Assembly: GCF_014203645.1 (NCBI RefSeq)
Contig: NZ_JACHJL010000003.1
Coordinates: forward strand, 1 to 64,000
Direction: 5' to 3'
From: Streptomyces zagrosensis
Lineage (GTDB): Bacteria > Actinomycetota > Actinomycetes > Streptomycetales > Streptomycetaceae
Length of the DNA stretch: 64,000 nt
Shown: in pieces, positions 33,316 to 42,160 of the stretch
How the letters are laid out: each line of letters starts with the position of its first letter
Position numbering within the stretch: position 1 is the first letter of the stretch
Translations under genes and position numbers: made by a program
The notes under the pieces: generated by a model
Told to the model about the DNA's origin: nothing
Databases searched by the model: none
Seen by the model: only the letters and a program-made list of their open reading frames with translations

Positions 33316-35265
33316 TCAGCTGAGGGCTCGTCCGAGTACGTACACGGCCGGAGCCGCCGCCGTCAGCGGCAGCGCCACCCCGGCCGTGAGGTGCACGAAC
33401 CGTGACGGGTAGTCGTAGCTCGCCACCCGCAGCCCGATCAGTGCACACGCCCCTGCTGCCAGCCCGAGCACCGCCCCGACCGCACCGAAGTCCGTGGCCT
33501 GCCCGGCGGCGAAGCCTGCGCCGGCCGATGCACCCAGCGCGAGCACGACCGAGACGATGCCCGGCAGGGGCAGCGCCCGCACCAGCGCCGCGACGCCGAC
33601 ACCGGCCGCGCCGATCACCACCGGGTCCGCCGCGGTGGCCAAGTGCCCGGCCGCGACCACGGCGAGCGCGGCTGAGGTGGCCGTGGCGGTCAGCCCGTAC
33701 AACCGCTCATCGGGCGGGCTCAGGTTGCGCAGTTGCAGCACGATCACCAACAGCAGCCACCCACCGAGGGTGCCGAGCAACACGGTGGACGCCTGGTCGT
33801 GGTCGGTGACGAGTAGCCCGATGTCGGCCGCGACGCCGGCGAGGAAGGCGAGGGCGATGCCCTGCCGCGCGGGCCACATGCCGTTCAGCCGGAACCAGCC
33901 GGCCGCCGTCACCGCCTGCAAGAGCACCACGGCCACGGCGAGCGCGGGCTCCGCCAGCGGCGCGGTGATCGCGAGCAGCCCGGCGAGTACCGCGGTCAGC
34001 AGCGCGGGTTGCAGGCCGGGCCCGAGGATCTGTGGGCGGCCCTCCGCCCGTGCTCGTTCCGCGGCGGTCAGTGGTACATCGGACACCTCGGAGTCCCCTT
34101 CTTCGGGCCCTGCCCCGTTGCCGTTGCCGTCGCCGACATGGGTTTCAGCATGGGTTTGAGCATGGGTATGGGCGCCGGCATGCGGCGCGGGGGCTGCATG
34201 GGCACGGGTGGCCTCGCCGTGCGCGGCATGGCCGTAAGGCGCCTGGGGGCGCGGGGCGTTGCCGTATGGCGCGGTGCCGTACGCCGGGTCGCGTCGTGCC
34301 GCGTCGGCGTACGCCGGGTCGCCGTACGCCGGGTCGCCGTACGCCGGATCTCGCTGCGCAGCACTGCCGTACGCCCCACTGCCGTACGGCTCGGTGCCGT
34401 ACGCGTTATGGCCGGTGCCGTGCCCGCCTCGCTGGCCCTCGCCCTGGTCGTACGCCCCGGCGCCGTACGGCTGCTGTTGCCAGGCGCCGCCGTCCGTACC
34501 CTGCTGGGCCGGTTGCTGCCACTGCTGCGCATGGCCGTCGTTTGCCGCGTAGTCGCTGGGCTGCGCGTAACCACTGGGCTGCGGGTAGCCGCCGGGCGCC
34601 GGGTGGGGCGCCGGTTGCTGGGGGGCGTGCGGGGCCTGGTGGGTCGGGGGGTGGGCTGAGGGGTGGGTCAGGGGGTAGGGCTGCGGCGGGTGCTGGGTGC
34701 GCTCGTCGTCGTACGAGGGCCAGACCGGTTCGGCCGGGTACGCCGCGTACCCGCCGTGCCCGGGGTCGGCGCCCGGGGCGCCGCGGTAGCCCTCGGCAGC
34801 GCCGGAGTCGCCATAGCCCGCGAAGCCGCTGTAGTTCCCGTCGTGCCCGTCCTGCCCGCCGTGCCCGTAGTCGCCGTGCGCGGCCGGTGGCTGCTGGGCG
34901 TACGGATCGGGGGCGTACGGGTCGGGAGCGTACGAGCCCGGGGTGGCGGGGCCGGCGGAGTAGGGGCCCTGGTCGCCGTGGTTCGGGTCGTACGCGGGGT
35001 TGGGTGCGGTGGGGGAGTGTCCGGCGTAGCCGCTGGCGGGATCGGCCGACGCGGCGGGTGCCGCGGGGTCCTGCGCAGCGTCGTACGGGGCCCCGTACGC
35101 GGTGGCCGGGTCGGCGAGCGAGGCCGGATCGTAGGCGTCGTAGGACGGGTACGGCTCGCCCGTCCGGCGCTGCTCTTCGTACGGCTCGCGCGGGTACTCG
35201 TCGCGCCGGTACTCGTCCTGCGGGTACTCGGCGTTCGGATAGGGGTCGTGCGGCTGATCGCTCAT
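33316..35265 (-). CDS. large membrane protein with disordered Tyr/Pro/Asp-rich N-terminal region
   Basis: 649 residues. The first ~390 are low-complexity, rich in Pro, Tyr, Asp, Gly and His, with short motif runs such as GDPAYGDPAY, and no membrane segment. The last ~250 contain about eight hydrophobic helices (LLTAVLAGLLAITAPLAEPALAVAVVL, TVLLGTLGGWLLLVIVLQL, etc.). No enzymatic motif is recognised. Start follows the MoaD-like stop by 10 nt, so the two genes are likely cotranscribed. Function unknown; the tail may be a scaffold. Confidence 0.8.
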   Translation of the reverse strand: MSDQPHDPYPNAEYPQDEYRRDEYPREPYEEQRRTGEPYPSYDAYDPASLADPATAYGAPYDAAQDPAAPAASADPASGYAGHSPTAPNPAYDPNHGDQGPYSAGPATPGSYAPDPYAPDPYAQQPPAAHGDYGHGGQDGHDGNYSGFAGYGDSGAAEGYRGAPGADPGHGGYAAYPAEPVWPSYDDERTQHPPQPYPLTHPSAHPPTHQAPHAPQQPAPHPAPGGYPQPSGYAQPSDYAANDGHAQQWQQPAQQGTDGGAWQQQPYGAGAYDQGEGQRGGHGTGHNAYGTEPYGSGAYGSAAQRDPAYGDPAYGDPAYADAARRDPAYGTAPYGNAPRPQAPYGHAAHGEATRAHAAPAPHAGAHTHAQTHAETHVGDGNGNGAGPEEGDSEVSDVPLTAAERARAEGRPQILGPGLQPALLTAVLAGLLAITAPLAEPALAVAVVLLQAVTAAGWFRLNGMWPARQGIALAFLAGVAADIGLLVTDHDQASTVLLGTLGGWLLLVIVLQLRNLSPPDERLYGLTATATSAALAVVAAGHLATAADPVVIGAAGVGVAALVRALPLPGIVSVVLALGASAGAGFAAGQATDFGAVGAVLGLAAGACALIGLRVASYDYPSRFVHLTAGVALPLTAAAPAVYVLGRALS

Positions 35266-35275
35266 GCTCGGCGGG

Positions 35276-35560
35276 TCACCCTCCCGCGAACGGCGGGAGC
35301 ACCTCGACCGTGCCGCCGTCCGCTAGTTGGACCGTGTGGTGGTCACGGGTGCCGACGGGGTCGCCATCGACCAGGAACGAACAGCGCAGCAGCACCCGAG
35401 CGAACTCCGGCTCCGTGCGGTGCCGGGCGCGGGCCGCGTCGAGCGCATCCGCGAGCGTGCGCGCGGCGTACGGCTCCTCCGCGGTGCCCGCCGCCGCCTT
35501 GGCCGCCGCCCAGTACCGAAGGGTGCCGGCGGGCGGGCCCACCGTGTCCGTTGCCGCCAT
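35276..35560 (-). CDS. MoaD/ThiS family sulfur-carrier protein
   Basis: 94 residues from the ATG at 35560, with AAAGGGAG upstream. A beta-grasp ubiquitin-like fold (TLRYWAAAKAAAGTAEEPYAARTLADALDAARA, VLLRCSFLVDGDPVG, TVEVLPPFAGG) ends in the Gly-Gly needed for thiocarboxylation. It is probably a MoaD-type carrier for molybdopterin or another sulfurated product. No MoaE is adjacent. Confidence 0.88.
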   Translation of the reverse strand: MAATDTVGPPAGTLRYWAAAKAAAGTAEEPYAARTLADALDAARARHRTEPEFARVLLRCSFLVDGDPVGTRDHHTVQLADGGTVEVLPPFAGG

Positions 35561-35868
35561 GGGGCTCCCTTTGTCTCGGTCTTTCTCGGCTGTGCTCGGT
35601 CGGCTGTTCTCGCGGGTGCCCGCGTCGCCCACGCACCGTACGCGGGCAGGGGCCGCACGCTCGCCCGCGGGCGCGAGCCGCCCTCCATGATGACGCCTGT
35701 CAGCCACCGGCCCCGCCGCGCCCGTCCACCGGAGCCCCGCGCATCCGCCGTGCCGCGCCCACCTGCCGGCCCCGCGCATCCACCCGCCCCACTGAATCCA
35801 GGATGCGGGGCAAAGACCTGGCCCTGACCGGGTAAATCGAAAGCTCAGCGAGTGACACCTCGCATAGG

Positions 35869-37611
35869 GTGCGCGATGTGTTGGTCCGACTATTGCGGGC
35901 GTATCTGCGACCCTATGCGCGCCCGATCGCTGTGATCGTGGCGCTCCAGTTCATCCAGACTCTGGCGACTCTCTATCTGCCGACCCTGAACGCCGACATC
36001 ATCGACGACGGTGTCGTCAAGGGGGACACCGACTACATCCTGCGCATCGGTGGCGTCATGCTCGTGGTGACGCTGCTCCAGATGGTCTGCGCGATCGGGG
36101 CCGTGTACTTCAGCGCCCGTACGGCGATGGCGCTCGGGCGCGATGTGCGCGCCGCCATCTTCGACCACGTGCAGTCCTTCTCCGCCCGCGAACTGGGCCA
36201 CTTCGGCGCACCCTCGCTGATCACCCGAACCACCAACGACGTACAGCAGGTGCAGACGCTGTGCCTGATGACGTTCACGTTGATGGTGACCGTGCCGATC
36301 ATGTGCTTCGGCGGCGTCGTGATGGCGCTCAACCAGGACGTGCCACTGTCCGCGCTGCTCTTGGTCATCGTGCCGGTCCTAGGCGTGATCGTGGTGCTGA
36401 TCGTGCGCAGGCTGCGCCAGGTCTTCCGCGGTGTGCAGGAGAAGGTGGACACGGTGAACCGGGTGCTGCGCGAGCAGATCACCGGCATTCGGGTCATCCG
36501 GGCCTTCGTGCGCGACCGCTACGAGCAGGAACGGTTCGCTGACGCCAACACCGAGCTCATGGGCGTGTCGCTGCGCGCCGGCCAGTTGATGTCGCTGCTG
36601 TTCCCGGTCGTGCTCGTGGTCATCAACATCTCCAGCGTCGCCGTGGTCTGGTTCGGCGGCCAGCGCATCGACGACGGCGGCATGCAGATCGGCGCGCTGA
36701 CCGCCTTCCTGTCCTACCTGATGCAGATCCTGACGGCCGTGATGATGGGCACCTTCATGCTCATGATGGTCCCGCGCGCCGAGGTGTGCGCCGAGCGCAT
36801 ACAGGAGGTGCTGACGACCGAGAGCAGCGTCGCCCCGTCGTCCGCGCCCGTCACCGCGCTGAGTCAGCGCGGAGAACTGGAGCTGCGCGACGTGGAGTTC
36901 CGCTACCCCGGCGCGGAGGAACCGGTGCTGCGCGACGTCTCGCTCACCGCGCGGCCCGGCCTCACGACCGCCGTCATCGGCAGCACCGGCAGCGGCAAGT
37001 CCACCCTGATCAACTTGATTCCCCGGCTGTTCGACGCGACCGGCGGCAGCGTGCTGATCGACGGCCACAACGTACGGGACCTCGACCCGGAGCAGACCGG
37101 GGCCCGTGTCGGCCTCGTACCGCAAAAGCCGTACCTGTTCAGCGGAACCGTGGCCTCCAACCTGCGGTACGGGAATCCGACCGCCACCGACGAGCAGTTG
37201 TGGCGGGCCCTGGAAATCGCGCAGGCCAGCGACTTCGTCGCGGCGATGGACAAGGGTCTGGAGGCCCCGATCGCCCAGGGCGGCGGCAATGTATCGGGCG
37301 GCCAGCGACAGCGTCTGGCCATCGCCCGTGCGCTGGTGCGCGAGCCGCGGATCTACCTCTTCGACGACTCGTTCTCCGCGCTCGACTACGCCACCGATGC
37401 CCGGCTGCGCGCCGCGCTCAGCCGGGAGACCGGCGATGCGACGGTGATCATCGTCGCGCAGCGGGTCAGCACCATTCGGGACGCTGACCAGATCGTCGTC
37501 CTGGACGAGGGCCGGGTCGTTGGCACCGGCACCCATTCCGAGCTGATGGCCTCGAACGAGACCTATCGGGAGATCGTGCTCTCCCAGCTCACCGAGCAGG
37601 AGGCGGCATGA
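35869..37611 (+). CDS. ABC exporter half-transporter A (degenerate Walker B)
   Basis: About 580 residues; GTG at 35869 or 35878. An N-terminal six-helix exporter domain (to ~310) is followed by an NBD with Walker A GSTGSGKST, signature VSGGQRQR and Walker B IYLFDDSFSALD, in which the catalytic Glu is replaced by Asp. That substitution is typical of one partner in heterodimeric exporters. Its stop overlaps the next gene's start by 4 nt. Substrate unknown. Confidence 0.92.
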   Translation: MRDVLVRLLRAYLRPYARPIAVIVALQFIQTLATLYLPTLNADIIDDGVVKGDTDYILRIGGVMLVVTLLQMVCAIGAVYFSARTAMALGRDVRAAIFDHVQSFSARELGHFGAPSLITRTTNDVQQVQTLCLMTFTLMVTVPIMCFGGVVMALNQDVPLSALLLVIVPVLGVIVVLIVRRLRQVFRGVQEKVDTVNRVLREQITGIRVIRAFVRDRYEQERFADANTELMGVSLRAGQLMSLLFPVVLVVINISSVAVVWFGGQRIDDGGMQIGALTAFLSYLMQILTAVMMGTFMLMMVPRAEVCAERIQEVLTTESSVAPSSAPVTALSQRGELELRDVEFRYPGAEEPVLRDVSLTARPGLTTAVIGSTGSGKSTLINLIPRLFDATGGSVLIDGHNVRDLDPEQTGARVGLVPQKPYLFSGTVASNLRYGNPTATDEQLWRALEIAQASDFVAAMDKGLEAPIAQGGGNVSGGQRQRLAIARALVREPRIYLFDDSFSALDYATDARLRAALSRETGDATVIIVAQRVSTIRDADQIVVLDEGRVVGTGTHSELMASNETYREIVLSQLTEQEAA

Positions 37612-39716
37612 GTTCCCCCGAGCCGGATTCCCGGCCCCCTGGTTCGGCGGACGGTGCCGGTGCCGGTGCCGGTGCCGCGGACGGTGCCGGCCCCGGGGCA
37701 GGACCCGGTGCCGATAACGGTGCCGATGCCGCGCCCAGCAAGGCCAAGGCCGCGCCCAGAGGCCCGGGGCCTGCTGTGGGGGCCGCGCGGTTCATGGGAG
37801 GCCAACCCGCCGAGCGGACCATGGACTTCCGCGGATCGACCCGCAGACTCCTTGCCGCGCTGCGGCCCGAGCGGCCCATCATCGCGCTGATCATGACCAT
37901 GGCCGTCGCCTGCATCACCCTGAGCGTCATCGGCCCCAAGCTCCTCGGCGACGCCACCGACCTGATCTTCACCGGCGTCGTCGGCCGGCAACTCCCCGAT
38001 GGGCTCAGCAAGGCGGAGGCCGTCCAGCGGATGCGGGACCACGGCGACGGCAAGGTCGCCGACGTCGTCGCCGCGATGGACGTCACCCCGGGGCAGGGCA
38101 TCGACTTCGACGCGGTCGGCACGACCCTGCTGTGGGTACTGCTGATCTATGTGGTGGCCAGCGCCTGCTACTTCGTCCAGGCCAGGTTGGCTACGCATGT
38201 CGTCCAGCGCGCGGTGTTCCGCATGCGCGCCGATGTGGAGGAGAAGCTGGCGCGGCTGCCGCTGCGTTACTTCGACCAGCAGCCGCGCGGCGAGGTGCTC
38301 AGCCGCGCCACCAACGACATCGACAACGTCGGGCAGACCCTCCAGCAGACCTTCAGCCAGATCATTTCCTCGCTGCTGACGATCGTGGGCGTGCTCGCGA
38401 TGATGTTCTGGATATCGCCCCTGCTCGCGCTGGTCGCACTCGTCACGGTGCCGATCTCGGTGCTCGTCGCGATTCGGATCGGCAAGCGCGCGCAGCCGGA
38501 GTTCGTACGCCAGTGGAAGACGACCGGCACCCTCAACGCACACGTCGAGGAGATGTACACAGGCCACTCGCTGGTCAAGGTCTTCGGACGGCAAAAGGAG
38601 TCCGCCGAAACCTTCCGCGAGGAGAACGAGCAGCTGTACGCGTCCAGCTTCCGCGCGCAGTTCATCTCCGGGATCATCCAGCCCGCGATGATGTTCATCG
38701 GCAACCTCAACTACGTCCTCGTCGCCGTCGTCGGCGGGCTCCGCGTCGCCAGCGGGTCCCTGTCGATCGGCGATGTGCAGGCATTCGTGCAGTATTCGCG
38801 GCAGTTCAGCCAGCCACTCGGCCAGCTGGCCAGCATGGCCAACCTGATTCAGTCGGGCGTCGCCTCCGTCGAACGGGTCTACGAACTCCTCGACGCGGAC
38901 GAGCAAGAGCCCGATGTGCAGCGCACCGGGCCCGCCCCGCAGCACGTGCGCGGGCAGGTCGCCTTCGACCGGGTCTCCTTCCGCTACGAGAGCGACAAGC
39001 CGCTGATCGAGGACCTGTCCCTGTCGGTCAGCCCCGGCCAGACGGTCGCCATCGTCGGCCCGACCGGTGCGGGCAAGACCACCCTGGTCAATTTGCTGAT
39101 GCGGTTCTACGAGGTCAGCGGCGGGCGGATCACCCTGGACGGCGTGGACATCGCCGCCATGCCCCGCGAGGAACTGCGCTCGCGGATCGGCATGGTGCTC
39201 CAGGACACCTGGCTGTTCGGCGGCACCATCGCGGAGAACATCGCCTACGGGGCGCCCGAGGGGCTGCCCATGGACAAGATCGTGGCGGCGGCGAAGGCGA
39301 CCCATGTGGACCGTTTCGTACGGACCCTGCCCGATGGCTACGACACGGTGATCGACGAGGAGGGCGCGGGCGTCAGCGTCGGCGAGAAGCAACTCATCAC
39401 CATCGCCCGGGCGTTCCTCGCCGAGCCCGCGATCCTGGTCCTCGACGAGGCGACCAGCTCCGTCGATACCAGGACCGAGGTCCTCATCCAGCAGGCGATG
39501 GCCTCCCTGCGCACGGGGCGTACGAGCTTCGTCATCGCGCATCGGCTCTCCACGATCCGGGACGCGGACTTGATCCTGGTGATGGAGGCGGGCGCGATCG
39601 TGGAGCAGGGCACGCACGCGTCACTGCTCGCGGCGGACGGAGCGTACGCCGGCTTGTACGCGGCCCAGTTCGCGGGCGCCCCCAGCGCCGACCCCGAACC
39701 AGCGTTCGGCGGCTGA
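37608..39716 (+). CDS. ABC exporter half-transporter B (degenerate signature)
   Basis: 702 residues: a Pro/Gly/Ala-rich N-terminal extension (~60 residues), six-helix exporter domain with an extra segment (KAEAVQRMRDHGDGKVADVV) before the third helix, and an NBD with Walker A GPTGAGKTT, canonical Walker B ILVLDEATS but signature VSVGEKQL instead of SGGQ. Together with protein A this makes one normal and one degenerate ATP site, as in TM287/288-type transporters. Substrate unknown. Confidence 0.92.
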   Translation: MSSPEPDSRPPGSADGAGAGAGAADGAGPGAGPGADNGADAAPSKAKAAPRGPGPAVGAARFMGGQPAERTMDFRGSTRRLLAALRPERPIIALIMTMAVACITLSVIGPKLLGDATDLIFTGVVGRQLPDGLSKAEAVQRMRDHGDGKVADVVAAMDVTPGQGIDFDAVGTTLLWVLLIYVVASACYFVQARLATHVVQRAVFRMRADVEEKLARLPLRYFDQQPRGEVLSRATNDIDNVGQTLQQTFSQIISSLLTIVGVLAMMFWISPLLALVALVTVPISVLVAIRIGKRAQPEFVRQWKTTGTLNAHVEEMYTGHSLVKVFGRQKESAETFREENEQLYASSFRAQFISGIIQPAMMFIGNLNYVLVAVVGGLRVASGSLSIGDVQAFVQYSRQFSQPLGQLASMANLIQSGVASVERVYELLDADEQEPDVQRTGPAPQHVRGQVAFDRVSFRYESDKPLIEDLSLSVSPGQTVAIVGPTGAGKTTLVNLLMRFYEVSGGRITLDGVDIAAMPREELRSRIGMVLQDTWLFGGTIAENIAYGAPEGLPMDKIVAAAKATHVDRFVRTLPDGYDTVIDEEGAGVSVGEKQLITIARAFLAEPAILVLDEATSSVDTRTEVLIQQAMASLRTGRTSFVIAHRLSTIRDADLILVMEAGAIVEQGTHASLLAADGAYAGLYAAQFAGAPSADPEPAFGG

Positions 39717-39772
39717 CCGATCGTCCGCAAGCGGGCGGCTCCTGGCCCGTGTCAGGAGTGGCCCACAGGGCC

Positions 39773-39803
39773 TTGCCTTGACGTGGGCGTCAACGTCTAG
39801 CGT
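39773..39803 (+). promoter_or_regulatory. MerR-type promoter with 19-bp spacer and dyad
   Basis: TTGCCT (39773-39778) is 19 nt from TAGCGT (39798-39803), and within the spacer TTGACG (39778-39783) and CGTCAA (39788-39793) form a perfect inverted repeat. Long spacers with a central dyad are the hallmark of MerR-regulated promoters. The start codon chosen for the gene (39811) lies 7 nt after the -10. Confidence 0.6.
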
Positions 39804-39810
39804 CATGACC

Positions 39811-40203
39811 ATGCGCATCGGCGAACTCGCGGAGCGGGCCGGGGTCAGTACCCGCACGCTGCGCTACTACGAGGCACGCGGCCTGTTGCCCACCCGGCGC
39901 GGGGACAACGGCTACCGCGTATACGGGGACGAGGACCTGCGGCTCGTGGAGCAGATCCGCACGCTCCAGGACTTCGGGTTCGGCCTGGAGGAGACCCGGC
40001 CCTTTGTGGAGTGCCTGCAAGCGGGGCACCCGGCCGGGGACTCCTGTCCCGCCTCGCTCGATGTGTACCGACACAAGCTCGCTGAACTCGATCAGCTCAT
40101 GGACGAGTTGCGGGCGGTACGCGAGCAGGTGGGTGCGCAGTTGATGAGGGCCGAAGCACTGCTGCCGGGCGGACCCGAGCCGCGGTGCGAACTGAGGGGA
40201 TGA
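39811..40203 (+). CDS. MerR-family transcriptional regulator
   Basis: 130 residues from ATG 39811 (39805 also possible). Clear MerR HTH (MRIGELAERAGVSTRTLRYYEARGLLPTRRGDNGYRVYGDEDL), then the dimerisation helix and a short C-terminal part with two Cys (VECLQAGHPAGDSCPASLD) that could sense metal or oxidant. It precedes thioredoxin by 3 nt, so the pair form an operon, and the promoter has MerR-type architecture, suggesting autoregulation and thiol-stress control. Confidence 0.92.
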   Translation: MRIGELAERAGVSTRTLRYYEARGLLPTRRGDNGYRVYGDEDLRLVEQIRTLQDFGFGLEETRPFVECLQAGHPAGDSCPASLDVYRHKLAELDQLMDELRAVREQVGAQLMRAEALLPGGPEPRCELRG

Positions 40204-40206
40204 CGG

Positions 40207-40539
40207 ATGATTCAGGCTGCGGGCGTGGCGGAGGTCACGGATGTGACCTTTGCGAACGAAGTGTTGACGGCGGACCTTCCGGTGTTGGTGGGATTCACCG
40301 CCGACTGGTGCCCACCGTGTCGCCAGATCGCGCCGGTGCTCAGCGCGATCGCCGCGGAGGAGAGCGACCGAATCAAGGTCGTGCAGCTCGATGTGAATAG
40401 CAGCCCAGCGACGACCGCCGCGTACGGCGTACTGGCGATGCCCACGCTCATGATCTTCCGCGCCGGCGAGCCGGTGGCGTCGATGGTGGGCGCCCGGCCC
40501 AAGCGCCGGCTGCTCCAGGAGATCGACGACGCGCTGTAG
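40207..40539 (+). CDS. trxA: thioredoxin
   Basis: 110 residues. The active site is W-C-P-P-C (FTADWCPPCRQIAPVL) rather than the commoner WCGPC; the cis-Pro segment is YGVLAMPTLMIFRAGEP. A reducing thioredoxin is expected, with a possibly altered redox potential because of the Pro in the second position. Cotranscribed with the MerR gene and followed by a strong hairpin terminator. Confidence 0.95.
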   Translation: MIQAAGVAEVTDVTFANEVLTADLPVLVGFTADWCPPCRQIAPVLSAIAAEESDRIKVVQLDVNSSPATTAAYGVLAMPTLMIFRAGEPVASMVGARPKRRLLQEIDDAL

Positions 40540-40549
40540 GGAGCGACGG

Positions 40550-40581
40550 CCGGTTGGTGGGCCTACGGGCCGACCAACCGG
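40550..40581 (+). terminator. hairpin after trxA
   Basis: CCGGTTGGTGGGCC (40550-40563) and GGCCGACCAACCGG (40568-40581) pair at 13 of 14 positions around a TACG loop, 10 nt past the trxA stop. No T-run, as is common in Streptomyces terminators. Confidence 0.8.
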
Positions 40582-41278
40582 TGGTCCCGGGCCGCCGGCT
40601 GCCCTTGCCAGCGGCATGGCCGGCGGGCAAGGTAAGCGCGCACGCGCATCTGTGCGCCCCCCGCGCCTCCATCCGTTGCACGGCTGGAAATCGCCGTCCT
40701 TCCCGTACGTCTTCGGGTGCCTTCGTACCTCTCCGTACGCTTCGTAGGTCGGGGAGCGCGCTGCGTAGCGGCGCCGGATGGGCGCCTGAGCGGGGCGTTC
40801 GGCTGTTCGAGTGCCCCTCTGTGCGCGGGTTGCGCGGAGCCTACGAAGATCGCGTGCGACGTACCGTAGGCCGCGGACGGTGGCGCTCCAACCCCCGAAT
40901 AAAGCCCAAATATCCGCTAAAAAACGCCCGGCGTCGCGCGCGGGAGCCCATGCCGTGAGACCGCGCGTCGCGGCCCGGAACGTGACCGAGGGAACAACGG
41001 AAGGTGCACATCCGGCCCGGCCGGCTGTCGATGGGTGGGCTATCCTGCTGTGCACAGGACCTGGGCAACGCAGCCCCCAGGTCCTTTTGTGCTTTCGGCC
41101 ACGCACCCTCGCGGTCGATCGCCACCGTACGAAGCAGGGCCGCAAACTCCCCCAGGTCGCTCCTGGGAAGTGCCCCACGCAGGGACCGAGGAGGAACCGA
41201 CGTCATGGGCAAGCGAAGCGAGCAGAACGACAGTACGAGCAGGGCGATGACCGGCGGCAACGAGGCAGGTGGTCGTGG
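40582..41278. other. ~700-bp intergenic region upstream of glnR
   Basis: No frame here has convincing coding character. It holds an unusually AT-rich stretch (40897-40925, around ATAAAGCCCAAATATCC), a dyad built on GCCTACG/CGTAGGC near 40838-40872, and a hairpin with T-run at 41057-41088. These are probably promoter and leader elements of glnR. Confidence 0.6.
41057..41088 (+). terminator. hairpin plus T-run in the glnR leader
   Basis: GGACCTGGG (41057-41065) and CCCAGGTCC (41076-41084) form a perfect 9-bp stem with a 10-nt loop, followed by TTTT. TATCCT (41041-41046) upstream resembles a -10 box. It could end upstream transcripts, attenuate glnR, or define a very short RNA. Confidence 0.7.
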
Positions 41279-42136
41279 ATGAGTTCCCTCCTGCTCTTGA
41301 CGAATGCGCTCCAGCCATCGGCCGAGGTGCTTCCCGCGCTCGGCCTATTGCTGCACGGCGTGCGGGTGGCGCCGGCCGAGGGGCCCGCGCTGGTGGACAC
41401 CCCAGGCGCCGATGTGATCCTCATCGACGGGCGCCGTGACCTGCCCCAGGTGCGCAGCCTGTGCCAGCTTCTACGATCCACCGGGCCCGGTTGTCCGCTG
41501 CTGCTCGTGGTGACCGAGGGCGGGTTGGCGGCCGTCACCGCGGACTGGGGCGTGGACGATGTGCTCCTGGACACCGCAGGCCCGGCTGAGGTCGAAGCAC
41601 GGCTGCGGCTGGCGATGGGCCGCCAGCAGATAGTGAGCGACGACAGTCCGATGGAGATCCGCAACGGCGATCTCTCGGTGGACGAGGCGACCTACAGCGC
41701 CAAGCTCAAGGGTCGGGTCCTCGACCTGACCTTCAAGGAGTTCGAGCTCCTGAAGTACCTGGCCCAGCACCCGGGGAGGGTCTTCACCCGGGCACAACTC
41801 CTCCAGGAGGTCTGGGGCTACGACTACTTCGGCGGCACCCGCACCGTGGACGTACACGTGCGGCGGCTGCGCGCGAAGCTCGGTCCCGAGCACGAGTCGC
41901 TGATCGGCACCGTACGGAACGTCGGCTACCGCTTCGTCGTCCCGGAGAAGGTCGAGCGCGCGGCCGAGGAGGCCAAGGCGAAGGCTAAGGCCAAGGTCAC
42001 AGGTGGTTCAGGTGGTACGGGTGACATGCGTGGGGCCGCTGATGTGGGTGGGCCGAACTCGCGCGGCGACGCCTCCGGTCGTTCCCGCCCGGAAGACAGC
42101 ACGAAAGCAGTGGTCGCACGCCCGGTAAACGGCTAG
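41279..42136 (+). CDS. glnR: GlnR, global nitrogen regulator
   Basis: 285 residues from ATG 41279 ([14 protein letters not shown]). The receiver-like N-terminal domain lacks a normal acidic phosphorylation triad, and the C-terminal OmpR winged helix ([53 protein letters not shown]) is identical, as far as I recall, to that of S. coelicolor GlnR. GlnR is an orphan regulator of ammonium assimilation (glnA, amtB, gdhA, nirB). The last ~50 residues are a variable Lys/Ala/Gly-rich tail. Confidence 0.95.
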   Translation: MSSLLLLTNALQPSAEVLPALGLLLHGVRVAPAEGPALVDTPGADVILIDGRRDLPQVRSLCQLLRSTGPGCPLLLVVTEGGLAAVTADWGVDDVLLDTAGPAEVEARLRLAMGRQQIVSDDSPMEIRNGDLSVDEATYSAKLKGRVLDLTFKEFELLKYLAQHPGRVFTRAQLLQEVWGYDYFGGTRTVDVHVRRLRAKLGPEHESLIGTVRNVGYRFVVPEKVERAAEEAKAKAKAKVTGGSGGTGDMRGAADVGGPNSRGDASGRSRPEDSTKAVVARPVNG

Positions 42137-42160
42137 GGGGACCCGCGTAGACTGCCGCGC

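Noticed and set aside
34032..35690. 552-codon Arg-rich plus-strand frame
   Set aside because: Antisense to the disordered N-terminal part of the membrane protein and MoaD; extreme Arg content, no ribosome-binding site.
37563..39617. 684-codon minus-strand frame
   Set aside because: It lies wholly antisense to the second ABC exporter gene, has His/Asp/Arg-rich nonsense composition and no recognisable motif; a codon-bias shadow.
40811..41278. N-terminal extension of GlnR by 156 codons
   Set aside because: GlnR starts at MSSLLLL in relatives; the extension crosses the leader hairpin and is Arg-rich.
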